Below, in pieces: positions 47,580-59,360 of a DNA stretch of 64,000 nucleotides (position 1 is the stretch's first letter; every line of letters starts with the position of its first letter). The position numbers and the translations under genes were made by a program. Below the pieces are notes generated by a model. The model ran no database searches. It was given only the letters and a program-made list of their open reading frames with translations, and had not been told where the DNA came from. The stretch spans positions 44,265,199 to 44,329,198 of the forward strand of contig NW_023601104.1 in assembly GCF_014898055.3 (NCBI RefSeq), in the 5' to 3' direction. The stretch is from Talpa occidentalis (taxonomy: Eukaryota; Chordata; Mammalia; Eulipotyphla; Talpidae).

Positions 47580-47828
47580 ATTGATAAAGTACCCAGACTT
47601 CAAGGTTCCAGAAGCAAGTTCCCAGATTCAACTTCTAGTAGACATGTGCTATTAGGCAAATTACTTACCATGTTGTTCCCTCATATGTAAAATAAGAATA
47701 ATTACATTCTTTTGAATGAAATTTGAGAATTAAATAAAAATCTACATTATAACACTCAGAATATACTAAAACATATAGTAAAGCACTCCATAGATGCTAG
47801 TTATTATTACTATTAATACTATTATCAT
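47580..47828 (+). mobile_element. MIR SINE, plus strand
   Basis: CAGATTCAACTTCTAGTAGA, GTGCTATTAGGCAAATTACT, TTCCCTCATATGTAAAATAA, GAATAATTACATTCTTTTGA, GAGAATTAAATAAAAATCTA and CATAGATGCTAGTTATTATT follow the MIR consensus from near its CORE to the 3' end. Confidence 0.82.
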
Positions 47829-50265
47829 GGTAAAGTATGACAGATATAATACATATATTAAATTCCACTTCTTTCTGAAACTCCACTAAAATGACAAAAA
47901 AGTACAAAATTCAAGAACAAAGAGAATGGTAGAAAAGAAAACAAGAAAGAGGAAATTCAACAGGTTAGTAACTAAAATCAGCACAGCAGAGGAAGTTGAA
48001 AACTAAGTGGCCATCTTGTTTGTAGTTTACCTATAATATCGTTCTGTGTACTGTTTCTTCTATTACAAATTTCAAAATGAAATGATTTCTTTCCAAAAAA
48101 CCAACTATATGGCAGAAAAGGAGTATTATAGAAGCATCAAGGTAATTTGATTACAGAATCCCAGAAAGGCAAAGGTAATGTTAGCCCTGAATACTGAGGA
48201 ATTCTCTACACAGAACACACAAAGGTTAACCACCACACTTAATGTATCCTCTTTCACCCCTAGAAGATCAGAGTTGGTTATCTGAGTTCAGACATGTTCC
48301 TAACTAAAAAATAGCTAGCACAACGTAAAAAGTAGTTAAATGATGCCAGGCAGAAACTAAATGATGCCATTCTGAAAGAATACGTGAAAATTCATAAGAG
48401 AAACTTTGAGATACCAGAGAACAGACATAGAGGTAACACAATCTGGGATTTCTGAAGAGCAATTCTGGCTCTTTTCTTCATCACCCTAATGAAAGCCAAT
48501 TTAGGCAACAATTCTTGGAGGACATATAACTTCCAGCCAAATCTGTAGCACCTCCTTAAGTCAAGGCATTCAGAAAAGTCTCCAAAATGAAAGATTAGAA
48601 CTAAAATAAATGGAAAAAGTACTCTGAGGAAATACAATACAAAGAGAAACTTTTATCACCACCCTCAGACATAATAATTACAGCCAAAAAAATAAGACTG
48701 CGCTATGTAAAACACACACACACACACCAGACCAAATAATCAGAGAAACAGCAAGAACTTTTTAGAAAATAAAAATAATAGCTAAAACACCTATTGGCAG
48801 AGAAAGTCTAGAAAATCTCTTCTGTAGTAGAAAATAATGAAATGAAAAAAAGGAGAGAAGATAAAATTAGAGAAGAAATCCAGATCAACATATGTCCTAT
48901 CCATGATCAGAGACAAAAACCAAAAAAAAAAAAAAAGGAGAGAGAGAGAGAGAACAGAATGGAGTCACACCTTCATAGCCTACAATTACACACATAACTA
49001 AATCTCTTCAAATCTGAAGATGGCATGCAGACATTAGCAGGTAAGCTAGGTTCTGTCTCTTTTATCAGAAGGCAGATGAAAGATGTATTTCTGTAAAAGA
49101 AAGGAGGAGAAAAGGAGAGTGGAGAAGACAGAAAATCTAGAAAATAGAGAATCTAGTACTGGAGAATAGCCAGGGCAAATACCAAAATATTTGCAATGCA
49201 CCAGATGTACAGGGGAAATAATCTAGGTTATAGAACAGAACATTATGAAAAATTCTCTACACAAAAAAGAGAAACTCGATACAGTGTTTGAAGCCATGTT
49301 TGAGAAAAGATGATTAACTGCATATAACAGATTTGTTGAGACATTTAGGAAAGAGGTACACAAAGGAACAATATTTATAAAAGTGCTGAATTAATGCAAA
49401 ATTACTGGATAAGCATGTGAAGCAACAGAGTGATTATCTAAGCATGCTGTAAAAATGACGTGATATAAATGTAAAAATAGTGTATCTCCAACTAATTGGA
49501 AATAAACTGATGAGAAAAATCAATAAATCAGTAATAGCTTTAAAATGTTATTTAAATATGGATAAGTCATAAGAAATAGCTCCAAGATTACATAGAGACT
49601 AAATTGAGGAATAAGACTGTGGAAGCTATCAAACAGTTAAACAGGGAGATGTCTTATTTAATTTCCAGTTAGTTTCAAGTCTTTTAATATTATTTTACTT
49701 TTTAACTCTATGTTATTTAAGTTAGAGTATCAATTTGAGAAAGTAAATTAGATAAATTTACTAATCACAATGTGAAGTAACAAGCGCTAATGTTAATTTC
49801 CAAATTAATTACTCACAATGTGAAACAATAAATGAAAATATCAATTTTCAAATTTTTAACTTAGTAATATCCCACTTATTTAGCAACACCATGGTTTTAT
49901 ATAAGAAAATCTGGACATAAAGTTTATACATTCAAGTGAGAAAACTTTCCTTTTTACCAACTGCTAAAAGAGTTTAAAAACAACTTGTCACCAATTTTCT
50001 TGAGCAATTCAAGTATCACCCCTTACCTTCTTAATGAATATATGTCATTATTATGGATACCAATTATAATATTCTTATCAGAACCTACAGAGAATATTTC
50101 ATCCTACATTAAATAGGCCCATGTCTGTCATTATAATTTTAAAAAGAGAATGAAAAACAGAATTATGTGGTTTACTAAGATTCTAGTTAGTAAAACTCGT
50201 TAGAACTCTAATACATAGACTACAATAATCAAATGAACAATAAAAAGGCAAGTTTGTCATGCTTA
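47829..50265. other. 2.4 kb without gene; short simple repeats only
   Basis: It contains a (CA)n run at 48712-48727 and an A-run followed by (GA)n at 48921-48953. The 81-codon minus frame at 48392-48637 shows no domain. No repeat family recognised. Confidence 0.45.
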
Positions 50266-50450
50266 CTATGGGCCTCTCTTCTAATTACTTTTCATAAAAA
50301 TTTCAACTCTGTGAGGTGGGAACTATTATTTTCCTCATTTTACAGATGAGATAACAAAGGCACAGAGAAACAAAGAAATTTGTTGAGTTAGTGAGCTGAG
50401 AGTGGAACCCACACAATTTAATACTAGAGTCTGTGATCTTTTCTATGTTC
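50266..50450 (-). mobile_element. MIR SINE, minus strand
   Basis: CAACTCTGTGAGGTGGGAAC, TATTATTTTCCTCATTTTAC, AGATGAGATAACAAAGGCAC, AGAGAAACAAAGAAATTTGT and GCTGAGAGTGGAACCC are reversed MIR in order. Confidence 0.88.
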
Positions 50451-50625
50451 TTTAGCATTATAAATTTATTAAAAATAATCTGTTTCTTTGATTATTGGGA
50501 AAATAATTTAGAATCCTGCAGTGTCTAAACTACATACTACAAACCATTATTATTTATGTATTAGATATATGACAATGATTTCAAAATTAATAGAATGCCA
50601 GATACCAAAAGATATTCACCTTAAA

Positions 50626-50894
50626 TTTTTTTTTAAATATTTATTTATTTATTTATACAAGCACTGGGTACAGTCAGAAGCGCAGGAGGGTGAGAGAATC
50701 CAGCAGAGCCAGAGTGGGGAGCAGAACAGGCAGAAAGACCGAAGCACACTGCTGAGGGAAGCAGCGGGCACGGCAGGAGAGGCCTGCGCGCCATGTGGGA
50801 CCCTCACAGGTGGCCGGGGACCGAACCAGCGCTGCAAAGGCTGCGGGCAGCTCCACAGCCCAGCGCTCAACTGCTACGCCACCAGGGGAGGCCC
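50626..50894 (-). mobile_element. tRNA-derived SINE, CpG-rich subgroup C, minus strand
   Basis: On the minus strand it starts GGGCCTCCCCTGGTGGCGTA, runs through GAGCGCTGGGCTGTGGAGCT to a B-box-like CTGGTTCGGTCCCCGGC, and ends with TATAAATAAATAAATAAA. Direct repeats CACCTTAAA flank it at 50617-50625 and 50895-50903. Retained CpGs and close similarity to the copies at 55518 and 58393 suggest a younger subgroup. The 129-codon frame at 50521-50910 is SINE-derived. Confidence 0.94.
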
Positions 50895-50903
50895 CACCTT
50901 AAA

Positions 50904-51269
50904 ATTTTAAAAAGTTTTCCCATTAAAAGTATAGCGATGAAACAATATACATGGCTTATGTAAACTAAGTATTTTTATGCATGGTTTGCATATTTCTATA
51001 TTTCCTCTAAAAATAGTAGTACTACTTTTGTATCTGGTATTTCATGATGTCAATTAAAAATAAACAATATAACACAAAGAATAAGATGAACATTATCTTT
51101 AAAAGTATTACAGTTTATTAAATTGACCTATCTAATAACCTAATATATTGCACTGATTATAAAATATATTGTTCTTCCACAAATTTTTTCTTTCTTGGTA
51201 CATAAAAGGCAATGGTATATCTTATAAACAATGGACTTGGGATTTGATGAAATACTAAAGTTACAACAA
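50904..51269. other. Unassigned AT-rich DNA
   Basis: Nothing recognised. Confidence 0.4.
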
Positions 51270-51480
51270 TATTTAAAATGTATCAGGGGCTATTCCAACT
51301 ACTTTATACATACAGACATATTTACTAAACTAGTCCTCACAAAAATTATTTGAGGTAGTGATTATTATAGCCCTTATTCATGCGTGAGAAAACTAAATCA
51401 TAGATTCAGTAATTCACTGTTTACAAAGCTACTGAGTGTAAGAGTGAGGACTTCAATTTTAGCAAGAAGTCTAGTTTCAG
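51270..51480 (-). mobile_element. MIR SINE, minus strand
   Basis: CAGGGGCTATTCCAACTACT, AGTCCTCACAAAAATTATTT, GAGGTAGTGATTATTATAGC, GAGAAAACTAAATCATAGAT and CAAAGCTACTGAGTGTAAGA are reversed MIR in order. Confidence 0.83.
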
Positions 51481-53949
51481 AAACTTAGCTCTTAAATATT
51501 ATACAATTCCATATCCCTATACACAGGTCCCTTTCTCTGAGACCCGATAATTCCAAGTTTGTTTTCTTTTTTTTTTTTCTTCCCTAATATGGCAAATGCT
51601 TTTAGCTAGAGCACTGCCTGTAAACAGAACCTACTGCTTCTTTGGTTGTTCAAGAATAAAGGGCAAAATTAAAAACAGAACTACTTAGTTGATAGTGAAT
51701 AAGAAGCATAAATGGCAAGATTAGTCAGCATTCATCCTTCAATTCCCTGCTCAGCTGCTTGTCACTCCTGCTCTTGTAATCCTTTGGGATATACACCCTT
51801 AATATAGTTTCAGTTTCGATGGAAGATGTTCTAAGCAGTGAACTGACACACATGTGATGTAGAACAATTCTTCCCTAAAAACAAAAGTTTTTCTAAGTTT
51901 TCTAATACATAGATAATTTCAAATTTATGCCTGGAGAATTATATACAATGATTATTTTAATTAATAAAGAGTGCTGAAAGAAATAGTAAACGATTATCTT
52001 TATTAATAATTTCCATGTGAATTCAAGTCATTCTTTGGTAAATGAGAGAACCTCAAACACTGCTAAATAAGTTAAAAACCAAGAAACCATTTCTTACATA
52101 ATTTCATAACCACTTGCTGCTTTGCAATGAAACAAAACCATTAAAGGCTTAACGTGTATTGTGATAAAGTTTTTACATGTACAATCATACAACTACAGCT
52201 TCTTGAGATAGGTGTTACCATGTCTATTTTCATAGTAGGGCATTGTAAAACGATTGAACAATTTGCCAAAAAATCATAGATGGAAAATGTTAATACAGAA
52301 ATATAAACTCAATTCTGCCTTATTGAAACTTTTTGTTCTTTCATATACTGAACATAGTATGGTAGTAAAATGGGTAAAATTTAGAACAAAACTGATAGTA
52401 TCCAATCCATTGACATATAATAAACAATATGGTAAGTACGACTGTAGTTATAAAAATATGTCCAACATGTATGCTGGTTTAATGTTTCTGTGAGATACAA
52501 ATGTTAAATCTTTAGAAACGGTACCTGAATTTTGATTTAGAATTTCATCCATGGAAAATTTTCTACAGTATAGTATACATATCCCTGCTATTTTTAAATC
52601 ATTGTAATGAACACAATTTAAACATTTCTTAATTTATTCAGATAATCACTGTGAGTACAAATAATTACATGTGTGATAGGTGTAGACAATAGAGATGAAA
52701 CTTGAGTTTTGAAATCAGCAGAGTTCCTTTGACTCAGCTAAAGGAGTACATGCTCAGAGAATTCAGTCATAGTTTATGACTTTGCTCATCACCATTATGC
52801 ACTGAACCTAAACTCTGACTTTTGTAACAACAAAATGTTGTCCTTTTGAATATGTAGGTAGTGACTTGACTCCTTTTCTAACCTAAAACAGATGCTATAG
52901 ACTACCCTGTTGCTGATGGGATTTTTAGTGTTTTATAAAGCTGCCCTAAAGATCAGTTATGCACCCTTCCCACCCTCCAAGATCAAAACATTCTATCTTC
53001 TTCAATGACTTCTTTTTGTTCTGTAGTCCTACTATAGTACTTCAATATTTGCTTCTACAGTACACCACTCTTTTCCCTTTTTTAACCTACCCTTTTTCTT
53101 TCTTATCTATCTAGTGTCTTTCACTTGGTTTCCACACATGAAAAGACAAAAATTCAGTGTGACATGAGGCCAAGAAATGTCAAGAGACTGGAGGGGCCAG
53201 AAAGAGAACAGGTAGACCATGGTTTATTCATTTTTGTAATATGGCATTGATTATTGCCCCATAAAAGAACCAACTGATTTCAAATGAAATTGACTAACCA
53301 CATAACAGAAGCAAATCACAACAAATGAGATTAAGTAGCTTAAAATCAGATCATGTTTTCTTTCACTACTTTTCTTTTTAATCTTCTTTAATTTTTGATT
53401 AATACTGAAAATTTGACAGAAGCAGCAGCATAAGAACACAAACTGCAGGTAGAGTTCATAAAGACATTACAAAATGTGAGTACATATAGATAAGAACAAT
53501 TAACTTAGAAAACTGATCTATGGTAGTTCAAGGGCATTTAAATGAACAGAAAGAAAGAAAACATAATACAATTCAAAAAACAAACACTGCATGGAGACAG
53601 AAATGAAACATAATTTGGATAACAAACTACACAAATTAAATGAAAAATGTATTTTTTCAGAACCACAGTAAAATAAAAGACGAAACATACCATAAGGTGT
53701 GCATAATAAAACAGCTTAGGGAACTTTTTAAACTGTACTATTAGAGAATTTTAGAAGTGCTTAAGGTTAGACATGGCACATAATAATAGATTCACAATTT
53801 CTAAGAAAATATTATACCTATTTTGAAGGTTATTAACAGAACTATATTATCACTAGTTTCAAATTCCAAAGCTAATTCATAGTCATCAAAATCAGAGTAC
53901 CCATTTAAATCCCATTATAAGTAGAATGCTATACATATGTGCTTTCTTG
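51481..53949. other. 2.5 kb without gene or recognised repeat
   Basis: It includes a T-run at 51567-51580. The 79-codon plus frame at 52254-52493 lacks domains and ends in AT-rich sequence. Confidence 0.4.
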
Positions 53950-54125
53950 TCTGGCACTAATAATTACAAGTACCTAGGAAAAGTGATTTAATTTTTTTTT
54001 TTTGCTTAAGTTTTCCATTTATAAGACTAGACCCTACTATAAAGTTATTTGACAGAATAATATGGCCTTGTAAATAGTAAATGCAAAATAGATTTTAGCT
54101 ATTATCATTACTACTATTATTATTT
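53950..54125 (+). mobile_element. MIR SINE, plus strand, decayed
   Basis: CTAGGAAAAGTGATTTAATT, TTTTCCATTTATAAGACTAG, TTTGACAGAATAATATGGCC, TAAATAGTAAATGCAAAATA and AGCTATTATCATTACTACTA fit a diverged MIR 3' half. Confidence 0.5.
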
Positions 54126-55497
54126 TGCCACACTGTCCTCCCTTATCATTTATTACCTCATATCTTAACTAATGAGGAAATGATTCCCATAATATGGCCA
54201 AGACTATGGAAGCAAAAACTGTAATGCTGAAAGTAAAATAACAGATTTTGAGAAATAAGATCCCCCATATTCTTCTCTCTTATTTAGTATTTTTTGACAC
54301 TGGTAATTTCTGTCATCAATAAGAATTATGAGAAAACATTCAAATATAATTAAGAGAAATGTAACTTGTTATGTTAAAATAAATAAACATTAAATCCATT
54401 AATACTTTTTTAAAAGGCTAAAGTTTACTTTTCAATATTTCCCGAGAGAGATTAATGTTTAGACAAACATTCTATTTTTCTTTTCCCTCTCACAAAACGA
54501 GAACCTATATATGGAATAATTGCAACATGACTTAGAAGTACCTCTTACATAATGATGAACTGATTAAATATCTGGAAAAAAAAAAAAGGAATCCATTACA
54601 TTTTCTGAAAAACACTTGCTTTCAATTCAAATCACTTTTTCAATAATTTCACAAAAAGAAGTCAAACTACAACCCAAAACCAACACATTATGATCCATGT
54701 GTTTCTGGTTTACATTTTAAAATCATATTTAAAAACAATATACAGCACAATTTTGAATGTAATTTATGAAGAATGACTTTAGGAAAAGTTATTTATACTT
54801 TCTCTTATTTGCACTATCCTATGACATTTACATGTCTTGCTTGACATAAGCAACTTTAAATTGTTTGGTATTGATTAGAGTAACCCAACTGGGAGAATGA
54901 TTAGTAAGATCAATTCTTTTCCTCTATATATGGTTATTTTATACTTGTTTCATTTCTACTCTTTTGCTCCATTAACTTTCCATTTTCTCAAATCTATTAA
55001 ATCTGAAGCAGTTATTTCAAAATGTAAAACATCTGTTTACATTTTAAGGGATTTTTTTTTTTTTTTGCCCAAGAGAAACTAGTCATGCTTTTTTATTTAA
55101 TAGATTTTCCATTTGGTAATCAATAAAAATATTCTTTGTACTATTCTAACATTACTGGGAAGAGTCTAATAGGTTTATTCCTGCTTGTATTTGAGACGTT
55201 TGAAGCGTTTCTTGATATTTCACTATGTGATACAGCTCAACCTCCCAAAAAATACTGATATAACTGGTAAGGAGCAAGTCAAGAAAAAGTGGCAGTAAGG
55301 ATCTGCTGGGATTGTGGGAAGTCAGACAGATACTACTGAGATAACAGGATAGATTCAGAGAAAATGGAAAAGATTCATGTTTTCTTAGGGAATCCCAGTG
55401 TATCCCCTTCCTATTTTTGATACATATTGCTAATGATTGCTTACAATGTGGTAACTTTTACATCTTCTTTCTCAAAAGTTCTTGTAGGCAATAATAC
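54126..55497. other. 1.4 kb without gene or recognised repeat
   Basis: A- and T-runs occur at 54577-54588 and 55051-55066. No coding signal. Confidence 0.4.
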
Positions 55498-55517
55498 ACA
55501 ACACCATTTCTTTCTTT

Positions 55518-55798
55518 CTTTCTTTTTTTTTAAAAGATTTATTTATTCATTTATACAAGCACTGGGTACAGTCAGAAGCGCGGGAGGGTGACAGAATTCA
55601 CGGAGCCAGAGCAGGGAGCAGAGCAGGCAGAAGGACCGAAGTATATTGCTGAGGGGAGCAGTGGGCGGCAGGAGAGGTCTGCGCGCCATGTGGGACCCTC
55701 TTCCGGTGGCTGGGGAGCAGCAGGGATCGAACAGGGGCTGCAGAGGCTGTGCGCAGCTTCGCAGCTCAGCGCTCAACCGCTGCGCCACCGGGGAGGCC
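55518..55798 (-). mobile_element. tRNA-derived SINE, CpG-rich subgroup C, minus strand
   Basis: On the minus strand it starts GGGCCTCCCCGGTGGCGCAG, has an A-box-like TGGCGCAGCGG and a B-box-like TTCGATCCC, and contains GCGCGCAGACCTCTCC. It ends TATAAATGAATAAATAAATC, and on the plus strand the tail shows as (TTTC)n plus a T-run. The flanks CACAACACCATTTCTTTC and CACAATTCCATTTCTTT are an imperfect target-site duplication. Five short overlapping frames arise from this repeat. Confidence 0.93.
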
Positions 55799-55815
55799 CA
55801 CAATTCCATTTCTTT

Positions 55816-56800
55816 TATCTCCCACCACTGACCGACAAACTAAATTATTAGAAACTCAAGTATTTGTGGAGGAAAAACCTAAACCCATGTGTTGGCAATG
55901 CTGTACAACGTCTGCACAGATGGAATTGTGTACAGATCAATCTTCTTGACTTACCAGCTGCATAACTTTGGTCAGGTTACCTTATTTCTGAAAAGATTAC
56001 AGTACATTTAAAGACTTCCATGATAACTGAGAGAAATAAGACCAGTAAAAAAAAAAAAAAAAATCAAGCAGACTTTTTTATTTGACGATATAGCAAGATA
56101 ACTAGGTCAGAACTACTTCTTGAAACATTTAATTATATTAGAAAAAAAATACTGACACTTTCTTCAATGGCATTTTGTTAGCTTGCAAGAAAGTACTAAA
56201 TATTCAAGTTAAGATCTCCAAAAATGCAGGAACCCAGAAGAACACATCTTTACCTTGAAGACATCGGATGAACCAACTTAACTTGAGATTCTTTTTACCT
56301 TCCTTACAAGAAGGATTAGGATAAAAAGTATTGAGTATGTCCAAAGTTGGTTGTCTAGTAAGAGATAAAAATCCTGACACCAATAAGAGTGATATGCTAT
56401 CACTCTGATAGTGAAATGGAAACATCCTTTCTCCTCTGGCAATTCCCCCAACACACACACTTAGAAAGTGGGGAAAGGAGTTAAATCAATGGGAATTCAT
56501 AACTATGAGTCCACTTTCAAGCAGGTTTTCAGCCTGATTGTGTACTCTGATAGTTCAAATAACCTCAAGCCAAAAATGCTGCTCCAAGTTTTCCAACTAG
56601 GAGTGACCACAGATACCTGGCACATATAAATGCACAGTCATTCTGAAGGAAGCTACCTTTATCCCAGCTTTCAAAAAATTATATTGCTAAGAAAAATTAA
56701 TAACAAAATTATAAAACACATAAGCAAATATGCATAAGCAAGAAACAGGAGACACAATTACAGGTTTAAAATAAGTATGCTTAATGTGTTTCAAGAAATA
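55816..56800. other. About 1 kb without gene or recognised repeat
   Basis: It has an A-run at 56046-56064. Two overlapping minus frames (56204-56460) have no family resemblance. Confidence 0.4.
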
Positions 56801-56809
56801 AAAAGTCTT

Positions 56810-57080
56810 GGGCCTCCTTGGTGGCACAGGGGTTAAAGACAGCACTATCAAGCTATCACCAGCCACTGCAGCATGAGTTCAATCCCCGGCTGGCCAGGGA
56901 GCAACCCACATGGTGCAGCAGACCTCTCCAGCCTCACCCACTGCTCCCCTCAGCAGTGTTGTTTCAGTAAATCTGTCTGTTCTGCTCCCCACTCTCTCTG
57001 GTGAATCCTCTCACCCCCATCCTCTGGTCTACACCCCAGTTCCTATATGCTTAAATAAATAAATCTTTAGAAAAAAAAAG
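56810..57080 (+). mobile_element. tRNA-derived SINE, full length
   Basis: It starts GGGCCTCCTTGGTGGCACAG, carries a B-box-like GTTCAATCCCCGGCTGGCC, and ends TTAAATAAATAAATCTTTAG plus an A-run. The 10-bp perfect duplication AAAAGTCTTG flanks it at 56801-56810 and 57081-57090. Confidence 0.95.
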
Positions 57081-57090
57081 AAAAGTCTTG

Positions 57091-58378
57091 AAAACATAAG
57101 AGCAAAGAAGTGAAAAAGAATCAAACAGCACTCTCAAAAATGAAAAATAATTGAAATAAAAATAACTGAAATTAAATAACCTAAAAATATCCTATATCTA
57201 GAATAACATAATACATTTCAATTAATTTCTCCCTTTTTTCTCCCCAAAACACAAATTTTTTTGACTAGATAGTAAATCTAATTATTTAAAGTCTAAGTTA
57301 TGGCATGCATTTGCATGCAGTTTATTAAATCATATTTCTTGACAACAAACCAGACAATTAAAATATTAACAAAGACAGAGGAGAATGATATATTTGAATG
57401 TTAAAGAATATTTCCAATGTGGTTTTTGAAAATTACATGTCCCTTGTAGTAATATTTGCTTTCTTTATCTAGAACATAATGTTTTTCATGAAAAAATAAG
57501 CAGATAAGCCTCAGATCTGGATATATAAATTGTCAAAAATTCAAAATGGCAAAATCAAAGATGCAAAACTTATCCATTATTAATGACAAGTAATTATCAC
57601 ACCCAGTTTTAACTATTGCATACTGGAGCTTATAATCTAAAGCAATTCACTAGTTGAAAAGAATTCGTTTCAAATTATTTCAAATTTTTACTTCAATAGT
57701 ATACTATTTCTTAATGCTGAGCTTTCCTTTAAGTATCATCAATGAAACAAGTCCAATTAATTGTGAAGTTCCTTTCAATACATACCTAAACAAGAGGCCA
57801 GCATTTTGCTACTTAATGATGACGCTATAACTTCCATTCCTGGTCCTTTATCTTAAAAGGTTTACAAAAGATAGTAGAAAAAGGATAACAGAAGGAAACC
57901 ATATATTTTTCTCTATCAAGTAAGGATACAAATTATTAAATAATTATTAAAAACCAAATTGACTAAAGTGATTCATTGTCAGTAATCATAGTTTATAGCA
58001 CTGAAAATCTTGTCACTGGCAAAACTGCCCTTGCCAAGATGAATTTCTCATTGAAAAAGACTAAGTGAAAATCAAAAATGGTTATCTAGTACCTATATAT
58101 ACACATTTGTATATATGTGCAAGTACATTATATACATACATACATGCATATACTTAAAAGTAACAGCTAAAAGCTCCAAATGGTAATTTGTTCCTAAAAC
58201 ACATAAAAGTAAACTACTCCAGTATATCTACATTTTCTCAGCCACCTCTTTCAACTGTTCAGGAAGCACTGTCAGAACACTCTAATACGTGGAAGCAGAA
58301 TTCTCCATCATTTTCATATTATACGGATTTTCTATTATATAGATACCTGACCTTTTTAAAGTATCCCAAACTAGACTT
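57091..58378. other. 1.3 kb without gene or recognised repeat
   Basis: A/T-rich; a short TACATA-type run lies near 58130. The 116-codon frame at 58188-58538 is unique AT-rich DNA reading into the SINE. Confidence 0.4.
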
Positions 58379-58392
58379 TACTATTAACTATT

Positions 58393-58686
58393 TTTTTATA
58401 GAGGCATGTATTTATTTATTTGTTTGTTTTTTTGTTTATACATGCACTGGGTACAGTCAGAAGCGCGGGAGGGTGAGAAAATTCACCAGAGCCAGAGTGG
58501 GGAGCAGAGCAGGCAGAAGGACCGAAGTACACTGCTGAGGGGAGCAGCAGGCGGCAGGAGAGGTCTGCACGCCATGTGGGGCCCTCCTCCAGTGGCCGGG
58601 GAGCAGCCGGGGATCGAACTGGTGCCGCAGAGGCTGCAGGCAGCTTTGCAACCCAGCGCTCAACCGCTGTGCCACCGGGGAGGCCC
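58393..58686 (-). mobile_element. tRNA-derived SINE, CpG-rich subgroup C, minus strand
   Basis: On the minus strand it starts GGGCCTCCCCGGTGGCACAG, then GAGCGCTGGGTTGCAAAGCT, a B-box-like AGTTCGATCCCCGGC, and ends TGTATAAACAAAAAAACAAA. A perfect 14-bp duplication, TACTATTAACTATT, flanks it at 58379-58392 and 58687-58700. The 98-codon frame at 58406-58702 is SINE-derived. Confidence 0.96.
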
Positions 58687-58739
58687 TACTATTAACTATT
58701 AAATTTAATATAGTATCACTTATATTCCCCCTTATTTAT

Positions 58740-59140
58740 TTTTTCAAACTCTGTAAAATGCTTCCTTTTTCATAGGTTTTATTTTTTGTTACATTTTTTT
58801 CTATTTATTTACTGATATCGTCGTTCATTTTTGAACAGTATTTGATTTCTCCCCTCAGTATTGTAGTTCTCCCACCACTACAGCACCCTTGATCCATCAC
58901 CACAGTCCCTTGTGCTCTTCCCTCCCATTTTGACTCCTATCCCTCTCCCTCCCCTGCTGTGTGCCTCAGATCCATTGTCAGCTTGCAAGTTTTGTCTTTT
59001 GCCAACCATCTGGCTACTCTACATTCTACATATAAGTGATATCAACCAATATTTATCTTTTTACTTCTGATTTATTTTGCTTAGCATATCTCTTCCAGCT
59101 CCATCCATGTTGCAGCAAAAGGCATTAGTTTACCTTTTTT
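58740..59140 (-). mobile_element. LINE-1 3' part, minus strand, of an inverted insertion
   Basis: The plus strand reads the reversed L1 3' region: TTCTCCCACCACTACAGCAC, ATCTGGCTACTCTACATTCT, ACATATAAGTGATATCAACC, TTATTTTGCTTAGCATATCT and CTCCATCCATGTTGCAGCAA. At about 59137-59142 the orientation flips (see next entry). Confidence 0.8.
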
Positions 59141-59360
59141 GATCAAAATGACACTTCTCCAAAGAAGAAATACAAATGGCCAACAGGCATATGAAAAAAA
59201 TGTTCAGCATCACTTATTATCAGAGAAATGCAAATCAAAAACACAATGAAGATACCACCTCACACTTGTGAAATGGCCCATATTAAAAAACAACAACAAC
59301 AACAACAAACAATAAATGTTGTTGGCAAGGATGTGGTGAAAAAGGAATCCTTTTATAAAT
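59141..59360 (+). mobile_element. LINE-1 5' part of the same insertion, inverted
   Basis: AAAATGACACTTCTCCAAAG, AATACAAATGGCCAACAGGC, AAATGTTCAGCATCACTTAT, AATGCAAATCAAAAACACAA, ACCTCACACTTGTGAAATGG and GGCAAGGATGTGGTGAAAAA are L1 ORF2 3' sequence in plus orientation. In a sense L1 this segment lies upstream of the part at 58740, so the 5' piece is inverted relative to the 3' piece. A (CAA)n run at 59286-59311 has expanded inside it. Confidence 0.82.

Noticed and set aside
50521..50910. 129-codon plus frame, the longest in the window
   Set aside because: Most of it reads through a minus-strand SINE; the rest is AT-rich noncoding DNA.
58188..58702. 116- and 98-codon plus frames
   Set aside because: Both run into or lie within the minus-strand SINE at 58393-58686; the same peptide-like pattern appears in the SINEs at 50626 and 55518.
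59286..59311. CRISPR-like or tandem functional repeat
   Set aside because: It is a (CAA)n run inside L1; no spaced direct repeats of CRISPR type occur anywhere in the window.
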